Of a stretch of 34,848 nt of DNA, positions 1 through 9,673 are shown one piece after another. The DNA lies in NCBI GenBank assembly GCA_025357755.1, contig JANXOP010000254.1:1-34848 (forward strand), in the 5' to 3' direction. Source of the stretch: Kofleriaceae bacterium. Its GTDB lineage: Bacteria; Myxococcota_A; Polyangia; Haliangiales; Haliangiaceae. The translations under genes were made by a program, and so were the position numbers. Under the pieces are notes generated by a model, which was not told the origin of the DNA, made no database searches, and was given only the letters and a program-made list of their open reading frames with translations. Position 1 is the stretch's first letter, and every line of letters starts with the position of its first letter.

Positions 1-256
1 ACAGCCCGAGCAGCGCGATCACGATCAGATCGAGGTCGCCCTTGTCCTTCGAATGCATGCCGACGTCGATCGCGTAGCGCGCGGCTTGCGGATACGTCAG
101 CGTGATCGCCGAGGCCGCGACGAGGGTCACGACCGCGAGCACGAACCGCCAGCGATGTGGACGGATCAGGGCGGTCAGGCGCAGCAGCACCCCGAGCCTG
201 CGCTTGTCCTTGGGGATGCCGGCCTTGTCAGGATGCTCGAGATAAGCGCCGGTCAT
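1..256 (-). CDS. ABC transporter, N-terminal transmembrane part (partial)
   Basis: The gene runs off the left edge of the window; only about 85 residues of its N-terminus are visible. Reading the minus strand from an ATG at 256 gives an open frame with a basic stretch (LIRPHRWRF), then a hydrophobic helix (about residues 36-52), then QAARYAIDVGM. This is the usual beginning of a type I exporter membrane domain of the MsbA/LmrA class, where RPHRW..F opens TM1 and the following helix leads into the first extracellular loop. An in-frame ATG at 265 is also possible, but it overlaps a TACAAT box, so 256 is preferred. The ATPase domain would lie outside the window, and the substrate cannot be judged. 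Confidence 0.75.
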   Translation of the reverse strand, partial: MTGAYLEHPDKAGIPKDKRRLGVLLRLTALIRPHRWRFVLAVVTLVAASAITLTYPQAARYAIDVGMHSKDKGDLDLIVIALLGL

Positions 257-295
257 CGAGGGCATTGTACTGGCTTCCATACTAAAACCCGGGCC
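257..295. promoter_or_regulatory. Divergent promoter region with two -10-like boxes
   Basis: Only 39 bases separate the ABC exporter start (256, minus) from the lipoprotein start (296, plus). On the minus strand TACAAT (269-264) stands 7 bases before the ATG. On the plus strand CATACT (278-283) stands 12 bases before the ATG. Neither gene has a Shine-Dalgarno sequence. The boxes are back to back, so the two promoters must share DNA. Transcription starts are inferred. Confidence 0.45.
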
Positions 296-1906
296 ATGCG
301 TACCTGGCTGATCGTCCTGGCCACCGCGGCTGCCTGCAAGAACCCGTCGTTGCTCGATAGCGCTGCCGACGGGCCGGGCAACACCGACGTCTTGTGGGAT
401 CTGGCACCCGATGGCACCGAGGTCGGCATCGTCGCCACGCCCAAGGCGATCGGGCTCGTGTTCGATGCGGTCACGACCGCGCAGCAACTCACCGCGAACC
501 CCGATTTCGCGCCGATGAAGGGCACCGCGCAGGCACTGATCGCCGCGCTGCTCGGCAAGGCGGATGGTACGCCGGCCGATGCCGGCCTCTCGGCCGACAA
601 GGGCTTCGCGATGTTCATCACGAGTGATGGCGTGATCGGCGTGATGCCGGTCGGCGATCGCGACAAGTTCATGGCGACCAAGCACGGCACGCGCGGCAAG
701 ACCGCGACCGATGGCGACTCGCTCAACGGCAACACGTGCAAGCCGCTGCGCGACTACTACGTGTGCGCGACGAACGACAAGCTGTTCGAGCGCATCGGCA
801 AGGGTGCGCTCAAGGGCAGGGCCGCGGAGCTCGCGGGCGGCCGCGGCGATGTCGAGATCTACGCGCCGCAGCTCCCGCTGTTCGGTGGCGCACCCGGCGA
901 TCTCGGACTCGCGTTCGAGGTCACGCGGGGTCAGGTCGCTGCGCGCGGTGTGTGGACCGGTCATCCGGCGGGCACGCTCGGGATTCTCGCGGGTGTCACG
1001 GCGCCAAAGATCGACGCGACGAATGCCGCGGGCTTCGTCGCCGCGGACATCGCGAAGCTGACCGGTGCGCTGCCTCCCGCGCTACTCGCGGGTGGCGTCA
1101 CGTTCGACACGTTCGCCAAGTCGCTCGCCGGACCGGTCAGCGCCGTGATCCCGGCGGGCTCGGTCGATATCCAGATCACCGCGCCGCTCACCGATGTCGC
1201 GCCGGCGACGACCGCGCTCGCGGCGTGCAAGGACCTCGCGACGATCCTCGATCTCACCGACGAGCAACCCAAGGACGCGTGCCGGTTCAAGATCCCGAGC
1301 GCGAACACGCTCCAGCTCGAAGCGTGGGTCGATGGCGCCGGCAAGGCGCTGCGCGTCGGACAACATCGCGGTGGCGTCACGAAGGCGGCCGACGTCGCGC
1401 TCACGCCGATCGGCGCGGAGCTCGCGCACGGTGACTGGACCGCGGTGTTCTGGGGCCGCGGCTCGATGCTGAACCTCACCGGGGTCGTACCGTCGCTCAC
1501 GGACATCCGGCCCGAGGGCTCGGCCGCGATCCACGCTATCTCGCTCGTCAACGAGCTCGGCATCGGCATCGAGGTCGATGCGAAGGGCATGAAGATGCGC
1601 GGCGTGATCAGGACCGCGTGGGCCAATCCGCCCGACGTCGCGATGAAGATCGCCGCGATCTCCGGCGCCGACATCGTCACCGGCAAGGCGAACGATCCCG
1701 CGAAGGCGATCGCGGCGAGCGCGGCGAGCACACCGTTCGCGGCCGACTTCCAGGCCGGGCAAGGCGGCCTGATGATTCCGGCCGCCGCCCTCGGGATTGC
1801 CTCGGCGATCATCGTGCCCGCGATCGATTCGCTGCTCGGCGGTGGTGGTGAGAACGACGCGCCGGACATCCAGGTCCCGCAGCCCGATCCGTCGATCCCT
1901 CAGTAG
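296..1906 (+). CDS. Secreted lipoprotein of unknown function, 536 aa
   Basis: The start at 296 gives a short lipoprotein signal (MRTWLIVLATAAAC, Cys14); an upstream in-frame extension to 53 lies over the divergent ABC gene and is not credible. The mature protein has no recognised catalytic motif. It contains a Cys pair near GNTCKPLRDYYVCA, where a disulfide is likely, and a second pair (AACKDL...KDACRF). It ends with a hydrophobic segment (IPAAALGIASAIIVPAI) and a Pro/Asp-rich tail. The alternation of short hydrophobic strands with Gly-rich turns suggests a beta-rich fold, loosely reminiscent of DUF3352-type proteins; that resemblance is weak. Likely anchored in the outer or inner membrane. 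No operon partner on this strand before the M16 gene at 1988. Confidence 0.75.
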   Translation: MRTWLIVLATAAACKNPSLLDSAADGPGNTDVLWDLAPDGTEVGIVATPKAIGLVFDAVTTAQQLTANPDFAPMKGTAQALIAALLGKADGTPADAGLSADKGFAMFITSDGVIGVMPVGDRDKFMATKHGTRGKTATDGDSLNGNTCKPLRDYYVCATNDKLFERIGKGALKGRAAELAGGRGDVEIYAPQLPLFGGAPGDLGLAFEVTRGQVAARGVWTGHPAGTLGILAGVTAPKIDATNAAGFVAADIAKLTGALPPALLAGGVTFDTFAKSLAGPVSAVIPAGSVDIQITAPLTDVAPATTALAACKDLATILDLTDEQPKDACRFKIPSANTLQLEAWVDGAGKALRVGQHRGGVTKAADVALTPIGAELAHGDWTAVFWGRGSMLNLTGVVPSLTDIRPEGSAAIHAISLVNELGIGIEVDAKGMKMRGVIRTAWANPPDVAMKIAAISGADIVTGKANDPAKAIAASAASTPFAADFQAGQGGLMIPAAALGIASAIIVPAIDSLLGGGGENDAPDIQVPQPDPSIPQ

Positions 1907-1973
1907 GGAAGGCCAGCAGGTAGCAGGTCACAGACATTGCTGGCCCTGCCCTGCCCTCGCCCTTTCATGCGTC

Positions 1974-1979
1974 TACACT
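1974..1979 (+). promoter_or_regulatory. -10-like box TACACT before the M16 gene
   Basis: TACACT lies 8 bases before the ATG at 1988, and no Shine-Dalgarno sequence is present between them. It supports the start at 1988 over the in-frame ATGs at 1937 and 1967, and suggests a leaderless or nearly leaderless mRNA. Confidence 0.4.
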
Positions 1980-1987
1980 CGGACTAC

Positions 1988-4876
1988 ATGCACGATCATC
2001 GGATCAGATGGCGTCGTTGGGGACTCGCCTTCGTTTTTGCGTTCGCGTGCGGTGGCACGCAAGCGCCGGCACCGGTCGCCGAGCATCGGCCTGCGGCGTC
2101 GGTCCAGCCCGTGGCGGCGCCCGTCGATCCGATGGCCGAGGTCACGCCGATCGATCCGCAGATCAAGGTCGGTCACCTCGCGAACGGGCTGACGTACTAC
2201 GTGATGAAGCACGGCAAGCCCGAACACCGCGCGGCGCTGTGGCTCGCGGTCAATGCCGGCTCGGTCCTCGAGGACGATGATCAGCGCGGGCTCGCGCATT
2301 TCGTCGAGCACATGGCCTTCAACGGGACCAAGCGGTTCCCGAAGCAGGACATCGTCAACTACATCGAAAAGATCGGCATGGATTTCGGTGCCGACCTCAA
2401 CGCGTATACGAGCTTCGATCAGACGGTCTATCAGCTGACCGTGCCGACCGATGACAAGGCGATCCTGATGAAGGGCGTCGACATCATCCGTGACTGGGCC
2501 GGTGACATCACGTTCGATCCGGTCGAGGTCGATAAGGAGCGCGGCGTCGTGCTCGAGGAGTGGCGCACCGGTCGCGGCTCGTTCGAGCGCATCAACGCGC
2601 AGCAGTGGCCGGTGATGTTTGCTGGCTCGAAGTACGCCGAGCGCTTACCGATCGGGCTGCCCGAGATCCTCAAGGCCGCGAAGCGCGACACGATCGCGAG
2701 GTTCTACAAGGACTGGTATCGCCCCGACAACATGGCGGTGATCGCGGTCGGTGACTTCGAGCCCTCCGAGATCGAGAAGGTGATCCAGCAGCGGTTCGGC
2801 GACCTGAAGAACCCGGTAGCCGAGCGCCCGCGCGTGCAGCCGGCCGTACCGCACGATCAACCGACCGCGATCACGATCGCGACCGACGCGGAGTTCCCGT
2901 TCACGCAGGTCTCGATCACCGACAAGCTCGATCACCGCCCCGAGCTGACGAAGGGTGATTTCCGTCGATTCGTGCTCGAGAATCTCTACAACGAGATGAT
3001 GGGCGCACGGTTCTCGGAGCTCGGCCTCGAGCCCGACTCGCCGTTCATGTTCGCCGGCAGCTCGACGGGTGGTGCCGGTGTTCGCGGCGGCGATGCATAC
3101 ACCCGTCAGGCGCAGGTCAAGGAAGGTAAGGTCAAGGAGGCGCTCGCGGCGCTCCTGAAGGAGAGCGCGCGGGTCGAGAAGTTTGGCTTCGTCCAGACCG
3201 AGCTCGATCGCGGCAAGCTGCGCGCCCTCGCGAGCAGCGACAAGGAGATGAAAGAGTGGGACAAGACCCAGGACACCGATCTCGCCGACGAGATGACGCG
3301 CAACTTCTTCGAGAAGGAGCAGATGGGCGGCCGCGTGCTCGAGAACGCGTACACCAAGGAGATGCTCGCGTCGGTCACGCTCGACGAGCTCGACCACCTC
3401 GCGAGGTCTTGGAGTGCAAGCACCGGCCGCGTGATCGCGATCGCCTCGGGCACCACCACGCCGATGCCGACGCCAGCCGAGGTTCACCAGGTCGTCGAGG
3501 CGGCGAGCCGTGCCCCGCTCGAAGCCTGGAAGGACGTCGGCGCCGACCAGCCGCTGATCGCGCAGCTGCCGAAGCCCGGGACGATCACGAACGAGACGAT
3601 CGACGCCACGCTCGGTGCGACCGTGTGGACGCTGTCCAACGGCATCCGCGTGGTCGTCAAACCGACGACGTTTCAGAACGACGAGATCCTGTTCGATGGC
3701 TGGCAGAAGGGCGGCACGTCGCTGCTCGGCGATACCGACTACGGCCAGGTCCGGTTCTCGGGCCTGCTCACCTCGATGGGTGTCGGCGAGCTCGATCCGA
3801 CCTCGCTCGAGAAGGTGCTCGCCGGTCACCTCGTCAACGTCAGCGCGGGCTACAGCGAGCTCGCCGAGACGGTGGGCGGCTCGACCCGACCGGCCGACCT
3901 CGAGACGATGATGCAGCTCGCGTACCTCCGCATGACCGCGCCGCGCAAGGATGCGCGCGCATTCGCGGCGTGGAAGCACGATCAAGGCGAGTGGATCAGC
4001 CATCGCCAGCTCCTGCCAGAGATGCAGTTCTGGGAGCAGATGAACACGCTGCGCTCGAACAACCACGTTCGTCATCGTCCACAAACGCTCGCGATGTTGA
4101 ATGCGGTGGATCCCGACAAGGCGATCGCGGTCTTCAAGGCGCGCTACCGCGACTTCTCGAACTTCACGTTCTCGTTCGTCGGTAACGTCGATCCGAAAGT
4201 ATTGAAGCCACTGGTCGCGACGTACCTCGCTTCGCTGCCGAGCACCGGCAAGCCGAGCCAGTGGAAGAACATCGGCGTGAAGTTCGCGAACGGCCCGGTG
4301 CAGAAGACCATCCTCGCGGGCACCGAGCCGAAGAGCCACGTGATGATCGAGGTCACAGGTAGCGACAAGTGGTCGCTCGACGCCGAGCGCGACGCCGAGG
4401 TCCTCTCGAAGGTCCTCGGGATTCGCCTCCGCGAGGTCCTGCGCGAGGACCTGGGCGGCGTCTATGGCGTCGGCGTGTTCGCTTCGATGATCCGCGAGCC
4501 CGAACCGCGTCGTGACTTCGAGATCAGCTTCACCTGCGATCCGCAGAACGTCGACAAGCTCACGCAGGCCGCCTACGCCGAGATCGCCAAGATCTCGAAA
4601 GAAGGCGTCAGCGAGGAGTATCTCGCCAAGGTCCGCGAGCAGATCAAGCGCGAGCACGAGACCAACATCAAGGAGAACGCCTGGTGGAGTCAGGCGATCC
4701 ACGAGGCGCTGTGGTCCGGCGATGACTTCAAGGCGATCACCGACGCCGATGCGATGGCCGCGCGCGCCACGAGCGACAACGTCAAGGCCGCGGCAGAGCA
4801 CTTCTTCGATCCGAAGAAGGTGATCTTCGGCGTCATGCGACCGAAGACCGCGGCAGCGGCGCCCCCGGCGAAGTAG
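1988..4876 (+). CDS. M16 family zinc metallopeptidase lipoprotein (PqqL-like), 962 aa
   Basis: Predicted outer-membrane or periplasmic zinc protease of the pitrilysin/M16 family. The start at 1988 yields a lipoprotein signal with Cys21 (VFAFAC). The inverted zinc motif HFVEH is at residues 104-108 (two His ligands and the catalytic Glu), and the third ligand lies in the downstream GVVLEEWR segment. Two M16 halves are visible: an active N-terminal half and a C-terminal half beginning near TVWTLSNGIRVVV that lacks HxxEH, as is normal for the ~930-residue PqqL-type proteins. R/Y elements typical of the C-terminal half occur around LREDLGGVYGVGV. It faces a paralogue of identical length on the opposite strand (4877-7765), and the two stop codons abut. 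The substrate is unknown; M16 enzymes cleave unfolded or small peptides. Confidence 0.92.
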   Translation: MHDHRIRWRRWGLAFVFAFACGGTQAPAPVAEHRPAASVQPVAAPVDPMAEVTPIDPQIKVGHLANGLTYYVMKHGKPEHRAALWLAVNAGSVLEDDDQRGLAHFVEHMAFNGTKRFPKQDIVNYIEKIGMDFGADLNAYTSFDQTVYQLTVPTDDKAILMKGVDIIRDWAGDITFDPVEVDKERGVVLEEWRTGRGSFERINAQQWPVMFAGSKYAERLPIGLPEILKAAKRDTIARFYKDWYRPDNMAVIAVGDFEPSEIEKVIQQRFGDLKNPVAERPRVQPAVPHDQPTAITIATDAEFPFTQVSITDKLDHRPELTKGDFRRFVLENLYNEMMGARFSELGLEPDSPFMFAGSSTGGAGVRGGDAYTRQAQVKEGKVKEALAALLKESARVEKFGFVQTELDRGKLRALASSDKEMKEWDKTQDTDLADEMTRNFFEKEQMGGRVLENAYTKEMLASVTLDELDHLARSWSASTGRVIAIASGTTTPMPTPAEVHQVVEAASRAPLEAWKDVGADQPLIAQLPKPGTITNETIDATLGATVWTLSNGIRVVVKPTTFQNDEILFDGWQKGGTSLLGDTDYGQVRFSGLLTSMGVGELDPTSLEKVLAGHLVNVSAGYSELAETVGGSTRPADLETMMQLAYLRMTAPRKDARAFAAWKHDQGEWISHRQLLPEMQFWEQMNTLRSNNHVRHRPQTLAMLNAVDPDKAIAVFKARYRDFSNFTFSFVGNVDPKVLKPLVATYLASLPSTGKPSQWKNIGVKFANGPVQKTILAGTEPKSHVMIEVTGSDKWSLDAERDAEVLSKVLGIRLREVLREDLGGVYGVGVFASMIREPEPRRDFEISFTCDPQNVDKLTQAAYAEIAKISKEGVSEEYLAKVREQIKREHETNIKENAWWSQAIHEALWSGDDFKAITDADAMAARATSDNVKAAAEHFFDPKKVIFGVMRPKTAAAAPPAK

Positions 4877-4883
4877 CTACTTC
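4870..4883. repeat. 14-bp palindrome across abutting convergent stop codons
   Basis: GAAGTAGCTACTTC is a perfect palindrome. It contains the TAG of the plus-strand M16 gene (4874-4876) and the TAG of the minus-strand M16 gene (4879-4877), with no base between them. It could form a small hairpin in either transcript, but no T-tract follows, so a terminator role is not established. Confidence 0.6.
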
Positions 4884-7765
4884 TTCGTGGGAGCGGCCGG
4901 CGCGGCGTCTGCCTTGACCGGCATCTGCACGGCCTGGAACAGCGTCTTGGGATCCAGGAAGTGCTGCGCCGCCGCCTTGACGTTGTTGCTCGTCATGCGC
5001 GCGAGCGTCTTGGTCGTGTCCGGGATGTCGTTCGGATCGTCCTTGTAGCGGAACGCGGCGGTCAGGCGCTGGCTCCAGAACCGGTTCGTGCGGAGCTCGG
5101 TCTCGCGACCGCGCGTGTAGATCTGCTTGATCTTGTCGAGGTGGTCAGCGTCGACGCCGTCCTTCATGACCTTCGCGACGACCTCGTTCAGCGCCTTCAA
5201 GAGCTCGTCGACGCGGTCCGGCGCGCAGCCGAACGAGATCCCGAACGCGCGCTCCTGGTACGGCTTGCGCTGGACGTTGCCGAACGCGCCGACGCCGTAG
5301 ACGCCGCCTTTCTCCTCGCGCAGCTCCTCGCGGAGCAGGTTCGACAGCACCTGCGCGAGCGTGTACGCGTCGCGCTCCTTGTCGAACGACCAGGTGTCGG
5401 CACCGTGGAAATCGAGACGCACGGTCGCCTTCGGCTCGACCCCGAGGTCGTACTCTTTCTTCACCACACCGGGGACCTTGCGAATGCCGAGGTCTTTTTC
5501 GGCATCTTTGCGGCCCTTGCCAGGCAGGCTCGCGAGATAGGTCTCGACGAGCGGGCGCAGCTTCGCGAGATCGACGTCACCGACGATCACGAAGTTCCAA
5601 TCCGAGACATCGGCGAACCGCGCCTTGTAGAACGCGAGCGCCTTGTCGAGATCGGCCTTCGCGTAGTCCTCGGGCTTGGGCAGCGTGCGGCGGACGTTGG
5701 CCTTGTACTCGTCGATCGCCGCTTGCTTGAAGTACTGGAACTGCGGCGAGCGCTCCTGGTTCGCGAGCGACTCGGCGCCATTCTGCTGCCACTGCTTGAA
5801 CTGCTCTTCGTCCTTGCGCGGTGCGGTGACGCGCAGATACGCCAGCTGCATCATGGTCTCGACGTCTTTCGCCGAGGCCGAGCCGCTGAGGCCTTCGCTG
5901 GTCTCGGACATCGTCGCACCCATCGAGACTTGCTTGCCTGCGAGCACCTTGGTCAGCGTGTCGGCATCGAATTCGCCGACGCCGCCGAGCTGCGCGATCG
6001 TGGTCGCGAACCGAGCGTTGCGATAGTCGGCATCCGAGGCGAGCGCCGTTCCACCCGGCGAATCGCCGACGAACGACACGGAGTCCTTCTCGAAGTCGCT
6101 CGGCTTGATGATCACCGTCGCGCCGTTCGACAGCGTCCACTGATAGACGCCGATCTTCTCGAACGTCTTCTCCTTGGTGATCTTGCCGGGCTTCGGCGGG
6201 TTCGTCATCAAGGCGGTCGGAATCGCCTTGTCTTCCCAGGCCGGGATCTCGGCCTTCTCGACCTCGCCGATGATCGCCTTGACGCGCTCCTCGGTGATCG
6301 GCTTCTCGCTCGTCGGTAGCGAGACTTCGATCGCGCGATTCTCGGCGCCCCCGAACGTCTTGAGATCAGCGTTGATGTCGTCGACCGTGACGCTCGCGAG
6401 CGCCTTCTTCGAGAGGTCGCGCTCTTCTTCGGGGAGGATCACGAACTCCTTCTCGAGGAAGTTGCGGACGAGCTCGGCGACCACGTCGCGGCTATCGACG
6501 GTCGGGTAGCGCTCGACGCTCTCGTCGAAGGCACGGGCGAGCACGATCTTCGCGCGGTCGAGCTCGGGTTGCGTGATGCCGTGGCGCTCGACGCGGAGCG
6601 CCTCGGTGAGCAGCGTGCGCAGCGACTCCTCGACCTTGCCGTTCTTCGCGGTTGCGGAGCGCACGAAATCGTCGGTCTCGCGGTTCTCGCCATCGACGCC
6701 CGCGAACGCGTTCATGAACGGCGCATCGGCCCGACGGCGCAGCACCGCATAGCGCTCGTTGACGACGGCCTGATAGACCTGCTCGACGACGATGCGATGA
6801 AGATCGACGATCGTCGCCTTCGGGCGATGGGCGATGAAGCTGTGGATCGCGACCTGCGATTGGGCGAGCTCCTTGTCGCTCTCGATCGAGATCCGCGTGC
6901 CCTCGGCCTTCGGCACGCCGCCGGCGACCTTCGCGCGCTCCTTGGCCGGATTCGCGAGATCGCCAAACCGCGCGAGCACGGCCTTCTCGACCTCGGCCGG
7001 ATCGAAGTCGCCGACGAGGACGATCGCCATGTTGTCGGGGCGATACCAGTCCTTGTAAAACCGATAGAGCGCGGAGCGATCCGCCTTCTTGAGCGTCTCC
7101 GGGTTGCCGATCGTGTCGCGGATCGCGTAGCGCGTGCCCTTCATCAGCACCTTCTGGTGCTTGTCGTAGAGCCGGCGGTTCGCGCTGCGACCGAGGCGCC
7201 ACTCTTCGAGAACGACACCGCTCTCGGACTTCACTTCTTTTTCGTCGTAGGTCGCATCGCCCGCCCAGTCGCGAAGGATGTCGAGCCCCTTGCCGATGAA
7301 CTGCGGCTCGGTCGGGACCTCGAGCTGATACACGGTCTCGTCTTGATTGGTGTACGCGTTGAGGTCGGCGCCGAACCGCATGCCGATCGACTGCAAGTAG
7401 TCGATGATCTGCTGCTTCGGGAACCGCTTGGTTCCGTTGAACGACATGTGCTCGTCGAAGTGTGCGAGGCCCGACTGATCGTCGTCCTCGAGCATCGAGC
7501 CCGCGTCGACCGCGAGCCACAAGAGCGCGCGCTTCTCGGGCTTGCCGTGCTTCTTGATGTAGTACGTGAGGCCGTTCGGCAACACGCCCTTCTTGACGTC
7601 GGATGCGAGCGGCAGCGGCGTCGTATCGGGATTGCCCGGCGCCTTCGGCGCGACCCCACCGGCGAGGTCACCGGTCGGTGGCGGAACGGGAGGCGCCGCT
7701 TGTTGCGGCTTGGACCCACCGCACGCGATCAACGCGGCGGCGAGCAACAGGACCATGCGTTTCAT
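4877..7765 (-). CDS. M16 family zinc metallopeptidase lipoprotein (PqqL-like paralogue), 962 aa
   Basis: Second M16 protease. The start at 7765 gives signal peptide MKRMVLLLAAALIAC with Cys15 in a good lipobox (LIAC); longer in-frame extensions run into the patatin gene and are rejected. After a Pro/Ala-rich tether comes the protease domain with HFDEH at residues 102-106 and the third-ligand region GVVLEEWR. It is clearly related along its whole length to the convergent gene at 1988: both share the NGLTYY, HGKPE, LAVxAGSxLEDDDQ, FNGTKRFPKQ and WYRPDNMA segments. The C-terminal half (from VYQWTLSNGATVII) again lacks the zinc motif. It starts 31 bases after the patatin stop, so it may be the last gene of that transcript. 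No clear ribosome binding site. Confidence 0.92.
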   Translation of the reverse strand: MKRMVLLLAAALIACGGSKPQQAAPPVPPPTGDLAGGVAPKAPGNPDTTPLPLASDVKKGVLPNGLTYYIKKHGKPEKRALLWLAVDAGSMLEDDDQSGLAHFDEHMSFNGTKRFPKQQIIDYLQSIGMRFGADLNAYTNQDETVYQLEVPTEPQFIGKGLDILRDWAGDATYDEKEVKSESGVVLEEWRLGRSANRRLYDKHQKVLMKGTRYAIRDTIGNPETLKKADRSALYRFYKDWYRPDNMAIVLVGDFDPAEVEKAVLARFGDLANPAKERAKVAGGVPKAEGTRISIESDKELAQSQVAIHSFIAHRPKATIVDLHRIVVEQVYQAVVNERYAVLRRRADAPFMNAFAGVDGENRETDDFVRSATAKNGKVEESLRTLLTEALRVERHGITQPELDRAKIVLARAFDESVERYPTVDSRDVVAELVRNFLEKEFVILPEEERDLSKKALASVTVDDINADLKTFGGAENRAIEVSLPTSEKPITEERVKAIIGEVEKAEIPAWEDKAIPTALMTNPPKPGKITKEKTFEKIGVYQWTLSNGATVIIKPSDFEKDSVSFVGDSPGGTALASDADYRNARFATTIAQLGGVGEFDADTLTKVLAGKQVSMGATMSETSEGLSGSASAKDVETMMQLAYLRVTAPRKDEEQFKQWQQNGAESLANQERSPQFQYFKQAAIDEYKANVRRTLPKPEDYAKADLDKALAFYKARFADVSDWNFVIVGDVDLAKLRPLVETYLASLPGKGRKDAEKDLGIRKVPGVVKKEYDLGVEPKATVRLDFHGADTWSFDKERDAYTLAQVLSNLLREELREEKGGVYGVGAFGNVQRKPYQERAFGISFGCAPDRVDELLKALNEVVAKVMKDGVDADHLDKIKQIYTRGRETELRTNRFWSQRLTAAFRYKDDPNDIPDTTKTLARMTSNNVKAAAQHFLDPKTLFQAVQMPVKADAAPAAPTKK

Positions 7766-7796
7766 GCCCGGAACATGGCACGTCCGCCGGTCAAGA

Positions 7797-9050
7797 TCAG
7801 TCCTGGACGGGAACGTCTTCGACGCGCGCGCCCGGATCGAACAGCGCCGCGAGCTCGTCGGCTTTCTTCGCCGCATCGCGTCGCCCGAGCTCGATCAGCT
7901 CCGCGCAGTAGTCTCCATCGAACAGCAAGTACGAGAGCAGATCGTTCTCGTTCGCGGCCTCACCCGCGGTGAGCTGCTTCATCAACCGCCGCGCGATGAT
8001 GCCCTTCACCTTCATGCGACCCGCGCGCACGAAGTCCGCGGCGATCTTGCCGATGTCCTCGGACGGACGAATGTGTGCCGCGTGGATCCGGCGCAGCGGT
8101 GCACCACGCAACTTCACGAGCTCGTGGTTCATCGTCTCCTCGAACTTCGCGCCGAACGAAGCCTCGCCTGCTTCGAGGATCATGTTGATCCGCTGCATGC
8201 GCATCAAGTCGTACTCGGTGTGATCGAGCAACAGCGCGTTCAGCGCCTTGCCCGCGAGGAACAGCGGCTTGGGATACGCCTCGACGTGCGCCTGCTGGAC
8301 CGCCTTCGTCGTCGGTCCGACGTGCTTGAGCGAGACCAGCAATAACCGATCGGCGCCGAGCCGGATCGCGGGCGACATCGGCGTGTTCTGGCGCAACCCG
8401 CCATCGGTGAAGTACTCCTCGCCGATCTTCACGGCAGGGAACAGCATCGGAATCGCCGCCGATGCGAGCACGTGGCGCGGCCCGATCCGCGCGGGGCGAT
8501 GGCGCACGAACGGATCGCGGCTCCATTCACGCGGCACCGGTTCCGCACTCGAGAGAAACACGACGGTGTGGCCAGTGCCGACGTGGGTCGCCGACACCGA
8601 CAGCGCGTGGAGATGACCTTCGCGCAGCGAGCGATCGATCCCGCGCCATGGAATCGATCGGATCACGAAGCGTTCGAGCCCACTCGTATCGAGCAAGCCG
8701 CCGTAGCGGAAGCTCCCGGGCGGTGGCGGCGGCGGATCGCCGCCGAAAAACATCTTCGCACCGCGCCACAGATCACCAGCCTCGAGGCCGATCAGATCTT
8801 CGATCTGGAGCGAGCGCCACGCGGCCACGATCTGCTCGGCCTGCGAGCTCGGATCGGACATCGTCGCGGCCATGAACGCGGCGTTGATCGCGCCGACGCT
8901 GGTGCCGCTGACGATATCGATCGGTACGTGCCGCCCGAGCTGCTTGTACAGATCGGTCCGCAGGTAGTGAATGATGCCGGCCTCGTACGCACCGCGAGAT
9001 CCGCCTCCCGAGAGCACGAAACCGATTTTGGGCCGAACGGGCTTCGCCAA
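7797..9050 (-). CDS. Patatin-like phospholipase, 417 aa
   Basis: Predicted serine lipid acyl hydrolase of the patatin/RssA class, using a Ser-Asp dyad. The oxyanion-hole loop [12 protein letters not shown] is at residues 14-25, the nucleophile elbow GTSVG at 49-53 (Ser51), and the catalytic Asp in [10 protein letters not shown] at about residue 216. A Pro run (DPPPPPPG) near residue 105 marks a surface loop. The C-terminal ~150 residues beyond the patatin fold are mostly helical and unassigned. There is no signal peptide, so cytoplasmic or membrane-peripheral. The start is TTG at 9050, with a GACAAT box 6 bases before it and no Shine-Dalgarno site. Confidence 0.9.
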   Translation of the reverse strand: MAKPVRPKIGFVLSGGGSRGAYEAGIIHYLRTDLYKQLGRHVPIDIVSGTSVGAINAAFMAATMSDPSSQAEQIVAAWRSLQIEDLIGLEAGDLWRGAKMFFGGDPPPPPPGSFRYGGLLDTSGLERFVIRSIPWRGIDRSLREGHLHALSVSATHVGTGHTVVFLSSAEPVPREWSRDPFVRHRPARIGPRHVLASAAIPMLFPAVKIGEEYFTDGGLRQNTPMSPAIRLGADRLLLVSLKHVGPTTKAVQQAHVEAYPKPLFLAGKALNALLLDHTEYDLMRMQRINMILEAGEASFGAKFEETMNHELVKLRGAPLRRIHAAHIRPSEDIGKIAADFVRAGRMKVKGIIARRLMKQLTAGEAANENDLLSYLLFDGDYCAELIELGRRDAAKKADELAALFDPGARVEDVPVQD

Positions 9051-9056
9051 GGCCTG

Positions 9057-9062
9057 ATTGTC
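9057..9062 (-). promoter_or_regulatory. -10-like box GACAAT before the patatin gene
   Basis: GACAAT on the minus strand ends 6 bases before the TTG start codon at 9050. There is no ribosome binding site between, which suggests leaderless transcription. Confidence 0.35.
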
Positions 9063-9085
9063 GCGTCGGCTGGACGGCAGCGCAA

Positions 9086-9649
9086 CTAGTTGTGAGGACC
9101 GACGCCCGAGGGCTCGCCCGCATCGGGCGCGAGGACGGGCGCGAGTACGGTCGGAGGCGCGATCATCGGGGCGGGCGCGTCGACGAGCGGCGGCATGGGT
9201 ACCAGTGCGGGAATCCCGGGCGGCTGATCCGAGCTCGGCACGCCCGTAGTGACATCGTCGCTGATTGCCTCGAGCCGCGCATGGATCACACCGCTCGTGA
9301 TCGGCACGAAGCGGTAGCGCGCGACCGCGTGGCTGGGTAGCACGAACACGAACTCGTGCTCGCGACCATCGGCCATCCCGTTCCAGTACGCCGGCGTCGT
9401 GCCGAGCCCGACACCGTCGACGGAGGCCTCGGCACCCGGTGGCGAGCTGCGCAGGATCACGTCGATCGGTCGCCCCGGGCGATTCGAGATCGGCGCGCGA
9501 TGGAGATCATCAGCGCGGACGATCGGCGCCTCTTGCGGCGTGGGACCGACCACTCGAACCGGTGCATCCATCGGCACCGGCCTGGGAGCTGGCACGCTCG
9601 ACCCGCCGGAGCACCCGGCCATGATCGCCGCGACGACGAGCCAGCGCAT
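9086..9649 (-). CDS. Lipoprotein with PEGA-like domain, 187 aa
   Basis: The signal [13 protein letters not shown] ends in a good lipobox (MAGC, Cys13). A short Pro-rich tether leads to a domain starting [21 protein letters not shown] with the PPGA.V.VDG..LG.TP pattern of PEGA domains. These are small beta domains common in surface lipoproteins and serine/threonine kinases of myxobacteria. The last ~55 residues are a Pro/Ala/Val-rich low-complexity tail, probably flexible. It is separated from the upstream Spy-like gene (stop at 9674) by 24 bases that contain its own TATAGC box, so it may be transcribed separately. Function unknown. Confidence 0.75.
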   Translation of the reverse strand: MRWLVVAAIMAGCSGGSSVPAPRPVPMDAPVRVVGPTPQEAPIVRADDLHRAPISNRPGRPIDVILRSSPPGAEASVDGVGLGTTPAYWNGMADGREHEFVFVLPSHAVARYRFVPITSGVIHARLEAISDDVTTGVPSSDQPPGIPALVPMPPLVDAPAPMIAPPTVLAPVLAPDAGEPSGVGPHN

Positions 9650-9655
9650 GCGCGA

Positions 9656-9661
9656 GCTATA
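9656..9661 (-). promoter_or_regulatory. -10-like box TATAGC before the PEGA-like lipoprotein
   Basis: TATAGC on the minus strand lies 6 bases before the ATG at 9649. No Shine-Dalgarno sequence is present in the 6-base gap. Confidence 0.4.
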
Positions 9662-9673
9662 GCATGTCGGGTC

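Noticed and set aside
53..295. N-terminal extension of the first lipoprotein
   Set aside because: It would read antisense through the ABC exporter start and hide a good lipoprotein signal.
2645..4801. 718-codon open frame antisense to the first M16 gene
   Set aside because: Arg/Leu/Asp-rich, no domain; a mirror frame of a strongly biased GC-rich gene.
4961..7972. Long plus-strand frames opposite the second M16 gene and the patatin end
   Set aside because: Arg/Leu-rich shadow frames over conserved minus-strand proteins.
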